A DNA stretch of 36,558 nucleotides from Saprospiraceae bacterium (GTDB taxonomy: Bacteria > Bacteroidota > Bacteroidia > Chitinophagales > Saprospiraceae), in NCBI GenBank assembly GCA_013214265.1, contig JABSSK010000005.1, positions 1 to 36,558 on the forward strand, read 5' to 3'. Every line of letters starts with the position of its first letter. Within the stretch, counting starts at the first letter, position 1. The notes under the pieces were generated by a model, which was not told where the DNA came from, did not search any database, and worked only from the letters and a program-made list of their open reading frames with translations. This document shows, in pieces, positions 1 to 9,220 of this stretch. The position numbers and the translations under genes were made by a program.

Positions 1-440
1 CCTTCCCAGGGAGGTGTTCCGTCAATAGTCAGACCAAGGCTTCTAGCAGTACCGGCAATCATTTTCATACCAGATTCTACTGTAAAGCAATTCAAGTCAG
101 GCATCTTGTTTTCCGCAATCACTCGTATTTGGTCCCAGTTAACGGAACCTACTTTGTTACGATTCGATTCGGAAGACCCTTTCTTCAATTTAGCTGCCTC
201 TTTTAATTGCACTGCTGCGGGTGGTGTTTTAACGATAAAGTCAAAAGACTTATCCTTATACACCGTTATCACAACAGGTAATACTTGTCCCTGCTTTTCT
301 TGGCTTGCCGCGTTGAAACGCTTGCAAAATTCCATAATATTTACCCCCTTAGCACCTAATGCGGGGCCTACGGGAGGAGCAGGATTGGCCTGACCACCTC
401 GAACCTGAAGTTTGATAAACGTATCGACTTCTTTAGCCAT
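1..440 (-). CDS. rplK: 50S ribosomal protein L11 (C-terminus runs off the window)
   Basis: Minus-strand translation from the ATG at 440 reads [44 protein letters not shown]..., characteristic of L11; downstream of nusG as expected. Confidence 0.97.
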   Translation of the reverse strand, partial: MAKEVDTFIKLQVRGGQANPAPPVGPALGAKGVNIMEFCKRFNAASQEKQGQVLPVVITVYKDKSFDFIVKTPPAAVQLKEAAKLKKGSSESNRNKVGSVNWDQIRVIAENKMPDLNCFTVESGMKMIAGTARSLGLTIDGTPPWE

Positions 441-587
441 TATCTTCAGTGTTTTGCGATGTCAATTTCAGTAAATCGTGTGGAAGCACCGTTTATGGAT
501 CACGCTAAACTGAAAAATATATATATAGTGTAACAGCTCCCATTTTTTTCATTCTGCTTTCGCAAAATGGCTACGTATCACGTAGAC

Positions 588-1139
588 TTACGCCGTTTTT
601 TCTACTTGGACGAAGTTCAACTCGACTTCCGTACCACGGCCAAAAATTTTCACAATGACCTTTAGCTTCTTTTTTTCTTCGTTCACTTCCTGAATATCAC
701 CCACAAATTCACTGAAGGGGCCATCTATGATCTTTACGGTCTCACCGATAATGAAAGGCTCAATCATAGCTTCGCCTGCCTCTTGTGACTCGTCAACTTT
801 ACCCAACATTCGATTGGCTTCACTTTCGCGCATGGGGATAGGATTATCTTTCCCCAAAAAATGAATAACATTGGGTATGTTAGCGATAGTGGTAATCATT
901 TCACCTGAAAACCGTCCAGGTACAGCTCGGATAAGGATATAACCGGGGAGAATATTTCGTTCTGAAATAACCTTTTTCCCACTACGGATTTTGTAAACCT
1001 TCTCAGTTGGCACCAATACTTGTGTGATGACTTCAGTCCACTTGCTGCGGTCAACTTCAAGTTCAATACGCTCTTTAATCTTGCGTTCTTTCCCACTGAT
1101 CACACGCAGTGAGTACCATCTCTTATCCTCTTCTGACAT
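588..1139 (-). CDS. nusG: Transcription termination/antitermination protein NusG
   Basis: 183 aa; RWYSLRVISGKERKIKERIE...LPGYILI...FIIGETVKIIDGPFSEFVGDIQEVN (NGN + KOW); secE-nusG-rplK synteny. Confidence 0.96.
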   Translation of the reverse strand: MSEEDKRWYSLRVISGKERKIKERIELEVDRSKWTEVITQVLVPTEKVYKIRSGKKVISERNILPGYILIRAVPGRFSGEMITTIANIPNVIHFLGKDNPIPMRESEANRMLGKVDESQEAGEAMIEPFIIGETVKIIDGPFSEFVGDIQEVNEEKKKLKVIVKIFGRGTEVELNFVQVEKTA

Positions 1140-1149
1140 CTAACTGATT

Positions 1150-1338
1150 TTAGATTCCATAAATCAGATCGAGAACTGTGCGAGAGGCAACATCCATCAG
1201 AAAGATCAAAAATGCTAAGATCAAAGAACCTATGACCACAAGCACCGTGCTCTGCTGAAGATTAGCCCAACTTGGCCACGTTACTTTGTTGACCAACTCA
1301 TTATAGCTCTCAATGATATATAACCTTACCTTATCCAT
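1150..1338 (-). CDS. secE: Preprotein translocase subunit SecE
   Basis: 62 aa single-TM protein, NKVTWPSWANLQQSTVLVVIGSLILAFLIFLMD; upstream of nusG. Confidence 0.93.
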   Translation of the reverse strand: MDKVRLYIIESYNELVNKVTWPSWANLQQSTVLVVIGSLILAFLIFLMDVASRTVLDLIYGI

Positions 1339-1413
1339 GACAATCTTTATAAAGTAATTGCGAGTTATACCGAATAGTCGGCTTCATAACCCGCAAAAAC
1401 CTGTTTTTGATGT

Positions 1414-1488
1414 GCACGGGCAGGAGGACTTGAACCCCCAGCCTACGGTTTTGGAGACCGTCGCTCTACCACTTGAGCTATGCCCGTG
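1414..1488 (-). tRNA. tRNA-Trp (CCA)
   Basis: Acceptor arms cacgggc/gcccgtg, T-arm ggacttgaaccccc, anticodon loop CTCCAAA; no encoded 3' CCA. Confidence 0.93.
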
Positions 1489-1563
1489 TGTCAAAAGATC
1501 AGATACTACTAAGAGTATCCGATCTTTTGCAACAATATTAAATATCTTCTGAACGAGTATAGC

Positions 1564-2760
1564 TTAGTCCAGAATCTCAGTAACCTGACCTGCACCTACG
1601 GTACGTCCACCTTCACGAATCGCGAAACGAAGACCTTTCTCCATAGCTACTTTGTTGATCAAGGTAACATTCAATGTTACGTTGTCACCAGGCATAACCA
1701 TTTCTACACCATCAGGTAATGTAACATCACCAGTAACGTCAGTTGTACGGAAGTAGAATTGAGGGCGGTAACCGTTAAAGAATGGAGTGTGACGTCCACC
1801 TTCTTCTTTTGAAAGTACGTACACTTCGCATTTAAATGATTTGTGTGGCTGGACAGAGCCAGGTGCACAAATTACCATCCCACGCTTAATGTCGTTCTTA
1901 TCAATACCACGCAGTAGTAAACCAGCGTTATCACCAGCTTCACCACGGTCTAGTATTTTACGGAACATTTCCACACCTGTAATAGTAGAGGTTAATGGCT
2001 TCTCTTCATCAGCCATCATACCAATGATCTCTACAGGATCACCAACATTAATCACACCACGCTCAATACGACCCGTAGCAACAGTACCACGACCTGTGAT
2101 TGAGAATACGTCCTCAATCGGCATCAAGAAAGGCTTATCTACAACCCGTGTTGGTTCTGGAATATCTGTATCTACTGCAGACATCAATTCCATGATTTGC
2201 CCTACTGCACCCGCATCACCTTCTAGTGCTTTCAAAGCAGAACCGATAACAACAGAAGCGTTGTCACCATCAAATTCGTACTGATCTAACAGTTCACGAA
2301 CCTCCATTTCTACTAATTCAAGCATTTCCTCATCATCAACCAGGTCAGCTTTGTTCATGAAAACAACAATCTTAGGTACACCTACCTGACGAGCAAGCAA
2401 GATGTGCTCGCGCGTTTGAGGCATAGGCCCATCAGTAGCAGCAACTACCAAAATTGCACCATCCATCTGTGCAGCACCAGTAACCATGTTCTTTACATAG
2501 TCGGCGTGACCAGGACAGTCAACGTGAGCGTAGTGACGGTTTTCCGTTTCATATTCAACGTGAGCCGTATTGATAGTGATACCACGCTCTCTTTCTTCCG
2601 GAGCACCATCAATGGCGTCGTAGTCTTTCTTTTCAGCAAAACCTTTCTCTGCCAGCACATATGTAATAGCAGCCGTCAGGGTGGTCTTACCGTGGTCTAC
2701 GTGACCGATGGTACCGATGTTTACGTGAGGTTTCGATCTATTAAAAGTCTCCTTAGCCAT
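1564..2760 (-). CDS. tuf: Elongation factor Tu
   Basis: [33 protein letters not shown]... full EF-Tu; likely start at 2760 (MAKE), not the 2799 ORF start. Confidence 0.98.
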   Translation of the reverse strand: MAKETFNRSKPHVNIGTIGHVDHGKTTLTAAITYVLAEKGFAEKKDYDAIDGAPEERERGITINTAHVEYETENRHYAHVDCPGHADYVKNMVTGAAQMDGAILVVAATDGPMPQTREHILLARQVGVPKIVVFMNKADLVDDEEMLELVEMEVRELLDQYEFDGDNASVVIGSALKALEGDAGAVGQIMELMSAVDTDIPEPTRVVDKPFLMPIEDVFSITGRGTVATGRIERGVINVGDPVEIIGMMADEEKPLTSTITGVEMFRKILDRGEAGDNAGLLLRGIDKNDIKRGMVICAPGSVQPHKSFKCEVYVLSKEEGGRHTPFFNGYRPQFYFRTTDVTGDVTLPDGVEMVMPGDNVTLNVTLINKVAMEKGLRFAIREGGRTVGAGQVTEILD

Positions 2761-2815
2761 CAGTATTAAAGTTTTGGATATAAAATGAGTAACTAACAAA
2801 AAGCATCCTAAAACG

Positions 2816-2890
<75 letters not shown>

Positions 2891-3124
2891 TTTCTTCGAG
2901 GTTGCAGGTTGCACTGTTGTGCTCATTTAAGTCAAGAGATTACCTCTTGAAACCATAACAACCTTTTGCATCAAACCGGCCTAACGAATGGTACTCCAAT
3001 CATTTACCAACCTAGTAGCAAGTGCATCTTTTACATTCAAAAGAGCAAGCAAATAAATCTGCTTATACCTTATACTTGTCTGCAGAATTATAAGCTTTCA
3101 AACACACGTCTTGTTTCTTAAGTG

Positions 3125-3197
3125 AGCGGGAGACGAGACTCGAACCCGCGACCCTCAGCTTGGAAGGCTGATGCTCTACCAACTGAGCTACTCCCGC
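3125..3197 (-). tRNA. tRNA-Gly (TCC)
   Basis: Acceptor GCGGGAG/CTCCCGC, anticodon TCC; no encoded CCA. Confidence 0.93.
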
Positions 3198-3283
3198 TTA
3201 TTTAACCACTAATAAGTGGTTGTTGGTAATTCTTAGAAACAAGAATAGCTCGCATTCATCCGTATGGACTTCAACGAGCAGTG

Positions 3284-3366
3284 TGGGGGTGATAGGATTC
3301 GAACCTATTCAGACGTAGTCACCAGATTTACAGTCTGGCCCGGCTCTCCAACTCCGGCGCACCCCC
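3284..3366 (-). tRNA. tRNA-Tyr (GTA)
   Basis: Acceptor GGGGGTG/CACCCCC, long variable arm, anticodon GTA; no encoded CCA. Confidence 0.93.
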
Positions 3367-3393
3367 AGGTGTCAAAAAAAATCAGAACAATTA

Positions 3394-3470
3394 TGGAGCC
3401 AGCAGAGGGATTCGAACCCCCGACCCGCTGATTACAAATCAGCTGCTCTGGCCAACTGAGCTATGCTGGC
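3394..3470 (-). tRNA. tRNA-Thr (TGT)
   Basis: Acceptor GCCAGCA/TGCTGGC, anticodon loop TTTGTAA, encoded CCA (tgg at 3394-3396). Confidence 0.93.
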
Positions 3471-3615
3471 ATTACCTATCGAAAGCTAAGCAGCCATTTA
3501 GTCATGCCTTACACGTTTGTCATTAAGGCAAAACTACAACCGCTTTTTGAATAACGTATATCCTGTTCGTCTTTCATTTTGACACGTCTATGAGATCATT
3601 TTCTCAAAGCGATTG

Positions 3616-3646
3616 CAAAGATATGATCTTGCGAACAAACTTCAAA
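3616..3646 (-). promoter_or_regulatory. Bacteroidota-type housekeeping promoter for the tRNA-tuf-secE-nusG block
   Basis: Minus strand TTTG (3643-3646) - N19 - TATCTTTG (3616-3623), matching TTTG-N17..23-TAnnTTTG; about 145 nt upstream of tRNA-Thr. Confidence 0.65.
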
Positions 3647-3780
3647 CTGTTTGCCATTTTTTTTCAATTTACTTTGTAATGATGCAAAAAAGCAAAGATT
3701 ACAAACCATTCAGCATCCAGTTGAGCGACGCAAATATAAAAACTGTATGGATTTCACATATAGCTTTTCAAAAAAAAGAA

Positions 3781-3812
3781 ACCCGAAAGCATGCAAATAC
3801 ATGCCTTCGGGT
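3781..3812 (-). terminator. Terminator-like hairpin downstream of hpf
   Basis: acccgaaagcatg-caaata-catgccttcgggt, 13-bp stem with one mismatch; followed on the minus strand by a T-rich tract. Confidence 0.7.
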
Positions 3813-3835
3813 CAAAAACCAGAAATGATAAGTGT

Positions 3836-4138
3836 TTATTTCCGATTTCGAATTTTGTGCTTATATCTTTTTATTTGCCTCTTTAAAGATTGTGTAATAG
3901 TGTCAACAGAAGCTTCGAAAGTTTTACTACTGGCTTTGGCCACCAAAACCTCCCCAGGCAGCATCAAACGAACTTCTGCAATTTTATCGCGAATTTGACC
4001 CGAATTTTCAAGCTTTAGGGTAACCCTCGCCTCACTAATCTTATCAAAAAAATGCTCCACTTTGCCCAATTTACGTTCAATGAATTGAGTAAGCTTTTGA
4101 TCAGCCTTAAACTGTACTGCTTCGGTGTGCACTCTCAT
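3836..4138 (-). CDS. hpf: Ribosome hibernation-promoting factor, HPF/YfiA family
   Basis: 100 aa; MRVHTEAVQFKADQKLTQFIERKLGKVEHFFDKISEARVTLKL. Confidence 0.9.
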   Translation of the reverse strand: MRVHTEAVQFKADQKLTQFIERKLGKVEHFFDKISEARVTLKLENSGQIRDKIAEVRLMLPGEVLVAKASSKTFEASVDTITQSLKRQIKRYKHKIRNRK

Positions 4139-4183
4139 AGATCAAATTTTAAAGATTAAGAAATATATGATCTTCTCAGACCA

Positions 4184-5068
4184 TCATTTGCCCTTTGGAT
4201 GGGCCTGTTCGTAGACTTTCTTCAAACGTTCTATACTATTATGTGTATAAATCTGCGTTGCTGCCAGGTTGCTGTGGCCTAAAAGCGTTTTGACTGCATT
4301 CAGGTCAGCACCCATATCGGTAAGGTGGGTGGCAAACGAATGCCTCAGCGTATGCGGGCTTCTCTTCTCAAGTGTCGTCACCTGACTCAAATACCGTTTA
4401 ACCACATTATAGATAAACTTTGGATAGGCAGGTTGGCCCTTATCCGTAATAATCAGAGCTTTGACCGTAGTCTCAACTACTTCTGCCCTGAGCTCTACGT
4501 ATTTTATGATTACCTCCCTGACATGGTTACCAAAAGGAATGAGTCGTTCCTTATTCCCTTTACCCACTACTCTGATCACTTGCCCAATTAGATCGACAGC
4601 ATTACCATCTAAGCTTAATAATTCAGCCCTACGCATACCCGTATGGTATAGTAGTTCAATAATGGTCCGGTCTCGATATCCCGAAAAGTCATTAGGCCAG
4701 TCCATCTCACCAAGAAGATGATGCATTGCATTTTCTGGAACAAATTCGGGAAGGTGCTTACCTGATTTTGGAATAAGTACTTTTGCCATTGGACTTACCG
4801 AAATGAACCCTTGCCGCAGCAAGAACCTAAAATAAGACTTAAGAACACTTAGTTTGCGGCGAACACTAGATGCTGACATATCATCACCCAGTAATTGGAT
4901 GACCCAAGACCTAATATGACGATGATTAACATCGGTAATACATTCAACTTGGTAATGCGCAAATAAAAATGAAAGAAACTGATTAAGATCAGTACGATAA
5001 GCAGTAAGAGTATGTGAAGAGAAGCGTTTTTCGTATTGAATATATTTCAGAAAAGAGGCTTCGTACAT
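4184..5068 (-). CDS. Site-specific tyrosine recombinase, XerC/XerD family
   Basis: 294 aa; SAM-like N-domain; catalytic TGMRRAEL, GKGNKERLIP, HTLRHSFATHL, LGHSNLAATQIYTH. Confidence 0.93.
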   Translation of the reverse strand: MYEASFLKYIQYEKRFSSHTLTAYRTDLNQFLSFLFAHYQVECITDVNHRHIRSWVIQLLGDDMSASSVRRKLSVLKSYFRFLLRQGFISVSPMAKVLIPKSGKHLPEFVPENAMHHLLGEMDWPNDFSGYRDRTIIELLYHTGMRRAELLSLDGNAVDLIGQVIRVVGKGNKERLIPFGNHVREVIIKYVELRAEVVETTVKALIITDKGQPAYPKFIYNVVKRYLSQVTTLEKRSPHTLRHSFATHLTDMGADLNAVKTLLGHSNLAATQIYTHNSIERLKKVYEQAHPKGK

Positions 5069-5478
5069 ACACTACCATTTTGCTTTTAATCATAACAACA
5101 GATTTAGCTTTTGTATTGCCTACTAAAGGCAAAATTTTTCTTATATCTGCCGTTAATTATTACAATATACATGGTAGGTTAATGAAAAGCAATACTTGTA
5201 GACTAATTTACGGCGACGCCAATCTGGAAGGCTTTTACCACATGCATCTATCCGTAATTACTACCGATTGACTACCAAGTATCTACAAGTTAATTACCAT
5301 GTTGACCAAATATCTACAGTTGGTCGTATTATTTATCGATTATGAATATTCTACCCTAATGAACGTGTAATACCCCAATTAGCCAATCACCTTCTTGGAT
5401 CTTACTGCTGCCATCTTTTCATCAACCAAATTGACAAGTTTTCCCATGGATCTCAATCCTGTATCAGTTTATAAAACA

Positions 5479-5518
5479 AAAATCCATGCTTAGATATCTT
5501 GATCTAAGCATGGATTTT
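5479..5518 (-). terminator. Perfect 17-bp inverted repeat, terminator-like, downstream of the lipoprotein pseudogene
   Basis: aaaatccatgcttagat-atcttg-atctaagcatggatttt, A/T-flanked. Confidence 0.65.
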
Positions 5519-5564
5519 CTAAATGTGTAACAAGTTGTTTAGAATAGAAGGAAAAAAAGAACAT

Positions 5565-6213
5565 TTACTTTAAGGTAATAGGCCAATTACCATACGGATA
5601 CGCAGTTACTGAAGTTGCTGATTCTCCAAAGGTATTCGCCCAGTTTATCACCCACAGATTTCCATTGATCTCAGAGTCGATCGACCAAGTAACGCCAAAT
5701 TCGTCTGTATAACCATCAACTAAAGAAACTTCTGTACATATATCCGTAAACTTTAAATTATGATCACTGGGTATAATTCGTCACCTGCACGCATCTCAAC
5801 AAAAGACAAACCTATAGCTGACGTCATTTCAGCCGCCTTAACGGTGACGGTGACTGTTCTGAACCCATTGGAATTCGTAGTGAAATCACTAGCTGTAAAC
5901 GTTTTAAACAAAATTGGACCAAACGAATTATCTCCATTTGCAGGATCATTGTCTTTATAAAACAGTTCCAGTTCATATGTGGTGACTAAATGTCCTTGCT
6001 CAGCATCAACAAACGCAACGGTGTAACTGTACGAAGAAGCACTTTCTGCTTTCAATAGATTAATGGATGTTGAGCGCAGATCCCTAACAAAACGAACATA
6101 TGCTCCTTTCTCCCTGAATCAAAGGCTTTAGCAGGTGCCAAGTCCTCGATAAAACATACAGAAACGATACATAACAAAATTCCAGTACAGGTTGAAATGC
6201 TTCATGTATTCAT
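5565..6213 (-). pseudogene. Decayed paralog of the lipoprotein at 8220-9140
   Basis: N-term, middle and C-term align to the intact copy (e.g. KAESASSYSYTVAFVDAEQGHLV vs EAESASSYTYTVEFVDLEQGNLV; FTDICTEVS...NTFGESATSVTAYPYGNWPITLK vs FTDVCTEVS...NTYGESATSVVEYPSGDWPITLK). Lesions: TGA at codon 4, 1-nt frameshift near KGAY, ~270-bp out-of-frame internal deletion near 5755. Confidence 0.88.
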
Positions 6214-6442
6214 TCTTTTACTTTTGCTGCTAACTCCAGCTACTAATTAAGCTAATGAGATAGGATAGTTATGAACAGCAGAGAATCTCATAATTCTTAG
6301 GGCGACTAAAGCCATTATCCCTAATCCGTATCTGTCTGTATTTTCAAGCATCATTCCATATAAGATCTAAGAAGTCGGCATATAAAGATTGCTGAAGAAC
6401 AGATAATCCATACTAATAAGTTATCAACCCATTACGGAAACT

Positions 6443-8107
6443 TTATTCAACAATGATTTTTTGCGATTGGTTACCCACCCCAAACACATATACACCGCTT
6501 CCTAAATTGCCTAAATCAATTTGCTGGATGGTACTATGTATTGGTCCACTTTGCAGTTTCTGCCCTAATAAATTGTGCAGAGTCCAATTTTGGCCAATCG
6601 CTTTTTCGGGTACTTCCAGACTCATCCAGTTCCTGATTGGATTAGGAAATATTTTCCATTCATCTCGGTGTAGTACTTCTTCCGTAGAAACGGCCAACCC
6701 ACAAAATCCTTCGTTAGGGTTTATTTCAATGAACCCTTTCGGGGAGAGATCTTTACCAATAAAGCCTGAAAAATCAGCTGCATATCGTTTCATCCTAAAC
6801 GTCATATTATCATTTATCCCTAAGGTGGCACCCTGTGCTGCCCGCATACCCCGATTCAAAGGAGTTATATATTCCCAGACTACTTCTCCAGCAGGATTCA
6901 ACTCGTAAGCATAACCCCATCTTCCTGCCATAAAAAGCCAATTACCATTGTTTAAAATTTGTATACTCGATACAGAACTGGAAAAACTCTTCGTGATTGT
7001 ATCCGGGTGAATTCTCGTTTCTGATACCTCTTCTGGCCCATAGCGGAAAAGACCATCGGTAAATCGATAGTTCCAAGTAGCAGTATCAAAAGAAGGGCTG
7101 AACTTATGTGCAAAAGACTTAGCACCGTCTACTCTATTATTAAAGACAGCCATTTCCCCAAATCCAGGTTCTCCGGGCAGAGCGTTGGGTTTAGACCAAT
7201 GTATATCGTGCTGGAAAAAAAACACTTTATTATCGAGGTTACCTTGGTTGTACGTAGCAGGATTGCCCCAACGATAAAGTAAATCACCACCTTTACCAGA
7301 TTGGCCACCAAAAGAACTGGCCGCCTCCTCTTTAGTCGTACTATGATCAATAACCCAAATTTCATTGAAGTAGGGAACACTTAGAACAATATGATCTAAA
7401 ACCGGATTATAAGCGATCCCGTTAATATGAAGCCAGTCAGGATGCCCGTCATGCTCATCATAATTCAGGTTAATCCGTTCTGAGTGGTTTGACACAACAC
7501 CAAAATTATCCCTATCCCGATCAAAATCCTGAATCAAATGGTCCCATACATGCCACTCCCAGACCACACTATCCAGTACTGGATTCCACTCGAGTACCAC
7601 TTCAGACCACACCTCGCCTTGGGGTAAAAGTACCGGATTACGACCTGCATTTATTGCTTCCGTGCTATCCTTGAGTGCCCAAGCAATCATCAGAATATTA
7701 CCATTTGGTAATGGAGCAATATCATGATGTAACCGAAAAAGATCATTATTGAGGGTAAAAGAAGCCAGCAAATTGTTTTCCCAAGTTCGGATTTGGACAG
7801 TTTCACCACCACCACCAGCCCAGATCGGGTCCTGAATACTATTATTAGGTCTTTTACAAACTACGATGTTCCCATCCGGTAGTAATTCAACCGCATTCCC
7901 TGGACGGATGGAATCTGCATCCGTCCATTCCTGTATTAATTGCCCGCAGTTGTCAATTAAAAATATTGAAGATTGGTTATGTGGAAAGAACAGATTATAC
8001 CCTTCCTCTACCTGACTGGGCTGGTGGCTGAGTAGTCCAACTGTATTCTGAGCTCTAACAGTATGAGCAACCAATAAAATAATAATGAATGTAAAAATGT
8101 GTTTCAT
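6443..8107 (-). CDS. Secreted arylsulfotransferase (ASST)-family protein with C-terminal T9SS type A sorting domain
   Basis: Signal peptide MKHIFTFIIILLVAHTVRAQ; GYNLFFPHNQSSIFLIDNCGQLIQEW...PGNAVELLPDGNIVVCKR; C-term FPNPIRNWMSLEVPEKAIGQNWTLHNLLGQKLQSG...LGSGVYVFGVGNQSQKIIVE. Confidence 0.82.
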   Translation of the reverse strand: MKHIFTFIIILLVAHTVRAQNTVGLLSHQPSQVEEGYNLFFPHNQSSIFLIDNCGQLIQEWTDADSIRPGNAVELLPDGNIVVCKRPNNSIQDPIWAGGGGETVQIRTWENNLLASFTLNNDLFRLHHDIAPLPNGNILMIAWALKDSTEAINAGRNPVLLPQGEVWSEVVLEWNPVLDSVVWEWHVWDHLIQDFDRDRDNFGVVSNHSERINLNYDEHDGHPDWLHINGIAYNPVLDHIVLSVPYFNEIWVIDHSTTKEEAASSFGGQSGKGGDLLYRWGNPATYNQGNLDNKVFFFQHDIHWSKPNALPGEPGFGEMAVFNNRVDGAKSFAHKFSPSFDTATWNYRFTDGLFRYGPEEVSETRIHPDTITKSFSSSVSSIQILNNGNWLFMAGRWGYAYELNPAGEVVWEYITPLNRGMRAAQGATLGINDNMTFRMKRYAADFSGFIGKDLSPKGFIEINPNEGFCGLAVSTEEVLHRDEWKIFPNPIRNWMSLEVPEKAIGQNWTLHNLLGQKLQSGPIHSTIQQIDLGNLGSGVYVFGVGNQSQKIIVE

Positions 8108-8135
8108 CAGTTAGCATTTTTTAAAAGCAGATATA

Positions 8136-8177
8136 GAAAAGCCACACTCAGACAGGGATGCCCAAGCATGGCTTTTC
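8136..8177 (-). terminator. Terminator-like hairpin downstream of the lipoprotein
   Basis: gaaaagcca ... tggcttttc; similar in sequence to the 5479-5518 hairpin (aagcatgg.tttt). Confidence 0.55.
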
Positions 8178-8219
8178 GTTATGTTTATCTAGCTGAAGAA
8201 TAGCCAGAAAAATTGAATA

Positions 8220-9140
8220 TTACTTCAATGTAATTGGCCAGTCACCACTTGGATATTCAACTACGGATGTAGCTGATTCCCCATATGTATTTTCCCAGGC
8301 AATGGTCCAGAGGTTTCCGCTAATCGTAGAGTTGTACGTCCAAGTATCACCGAAGCTATCGATGAACCCAGTGAAAGAAACTTCTGTACATACATCTGTG
8401 AATGTCAGATCACCACCAGCGCTACCACCGCCGTAGCAAGCGTAAGAACCGAACGCCCAGTCACTAAACTTGTATACACCACCACCTTGTGCATCGATGG
8501 TAACTGTAGTTGTTTGATCAGGCGCACCACACCATATGTCAGTTGAAGTTGCAGCATACGATCCGGTCAAATCTGATGGGCAGTTACAGTTGAAAGTGAT
8601 ATCAAAAAATCCACGGAAAGCAGAACCATTAACGGTTGCAGAAGAGTTTTCTCTTCCGAACTGAGAACCATCCTGAAGAACTACTCGACCGTCGAGCGTA
8701 AACTCGTCACCTGCACTCAGTGCATCAAAAGTCGTACCTGCAGCTGCAGTCATTTCTGCTGCGGTAACGCTCACTGTGATTTCTTTAAGCCCTTTATCAT
8801 TGGTAGTGAAATCACTTGGTGAGAATGATTTGAATACAGATGGACCGGATGAGTTGTCACCATTATCTGGATCGTTGTCATTGTAAATCAGTTCCAATAC
8901 ATACTCTGCAACAAGGTTACCTTGTTCGAGATCAACAAACTCAACGGTATAAGTGTACGAAGAGGCACTTTCTGCTTCCAAGAGGTTAACTAAAGTTGAA
9001 CCTTGGTCACTCACGAAACGAGCATAAGCTCCTTTGCCCGCCGAGTCAAAGGTGATAATCGGCGCCAAGTCTTCGTCTACACATCCTGACAGGATGACTA
9101 ACAAGGCCCCGATAAAGGTTGAAATTTTTAACTTATTCAT
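8220..9140 (-). CDS. SusCD-associated surface lipoprotein of unknown function
   Basis: Lipobox MNKLKISTFIGALLVILSGC; immediately downstream of SusD; intact 306 aa. Confidence 0.8.
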   Translation of the reverse strand: MNKLKISTFIGALLVILSGCVDEDLAPIITFDSAGKGAYARFVSDQGSTLVNLLEAESASSYTYTVEFVDLEQGNLVAEYVLELIYNDNDPDNGDNSSGPSVFKSFSPSDFTTNDKGLKEITVSVTAAEMTAAAGTTFDALSAGDEFTLDGRVVLQDGSQFGRENSSATVNGSAFRGFFDITFNCNCPSDLTGSYAATSTDIWCGAPDQTTTVTIDAQGGGVYKFSDWAFGSYACYGGGSAGGDLTFTDVCTEVSFTGFIDSFGDTWTYNSTISGNLWTIAWENTYGESATSVVEYPSGDWPITLK

Positions 9141-9220
9141 TTTATGAACTGTTTTCGTTCAACTGCCGCTAATGAATGTCCTTCATTAAAGGACAATATT
9201 AACGAGCAGGGAATTATATT

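Noticed and set aside
1841-2769. Long plus-strand ORFs (147 and 121 aa) antisense to tuf
   Set aside because: Shadow ORFs of a strongly codon-biased gene; no recognisable domain
4184-5068. Tyrosine recombinase as an integrase marking a mobile island
   Set aside because: Looks like housekeeping XerC/D next to hpf and tuf, a common Bacteroidota neighbourhood; no att-like repeats flanking the tRNAs
5116-5132. Small hairpin ttgcct-actaa-aggcaa with following T run as a terminator upstream of xer
   Set aside because: Six-bp stem only; no plus-strand gene supported upstream
5260-5340. Weak repeat gaytaccaagtatctacaagtt / gaccaaatatctacagttgg
   Set aside because: Short and imperfect in AT-rich sequence; not distinguishable from chance
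5343-5460. Minus-strand mini-frame TDTGLRSMGKLVNLVDEKMAAVRSKKVIG as a possible transposase remnant
   Set aside because: Only ~29 aa, no motif; no inverted repeats or target-site duplications around it
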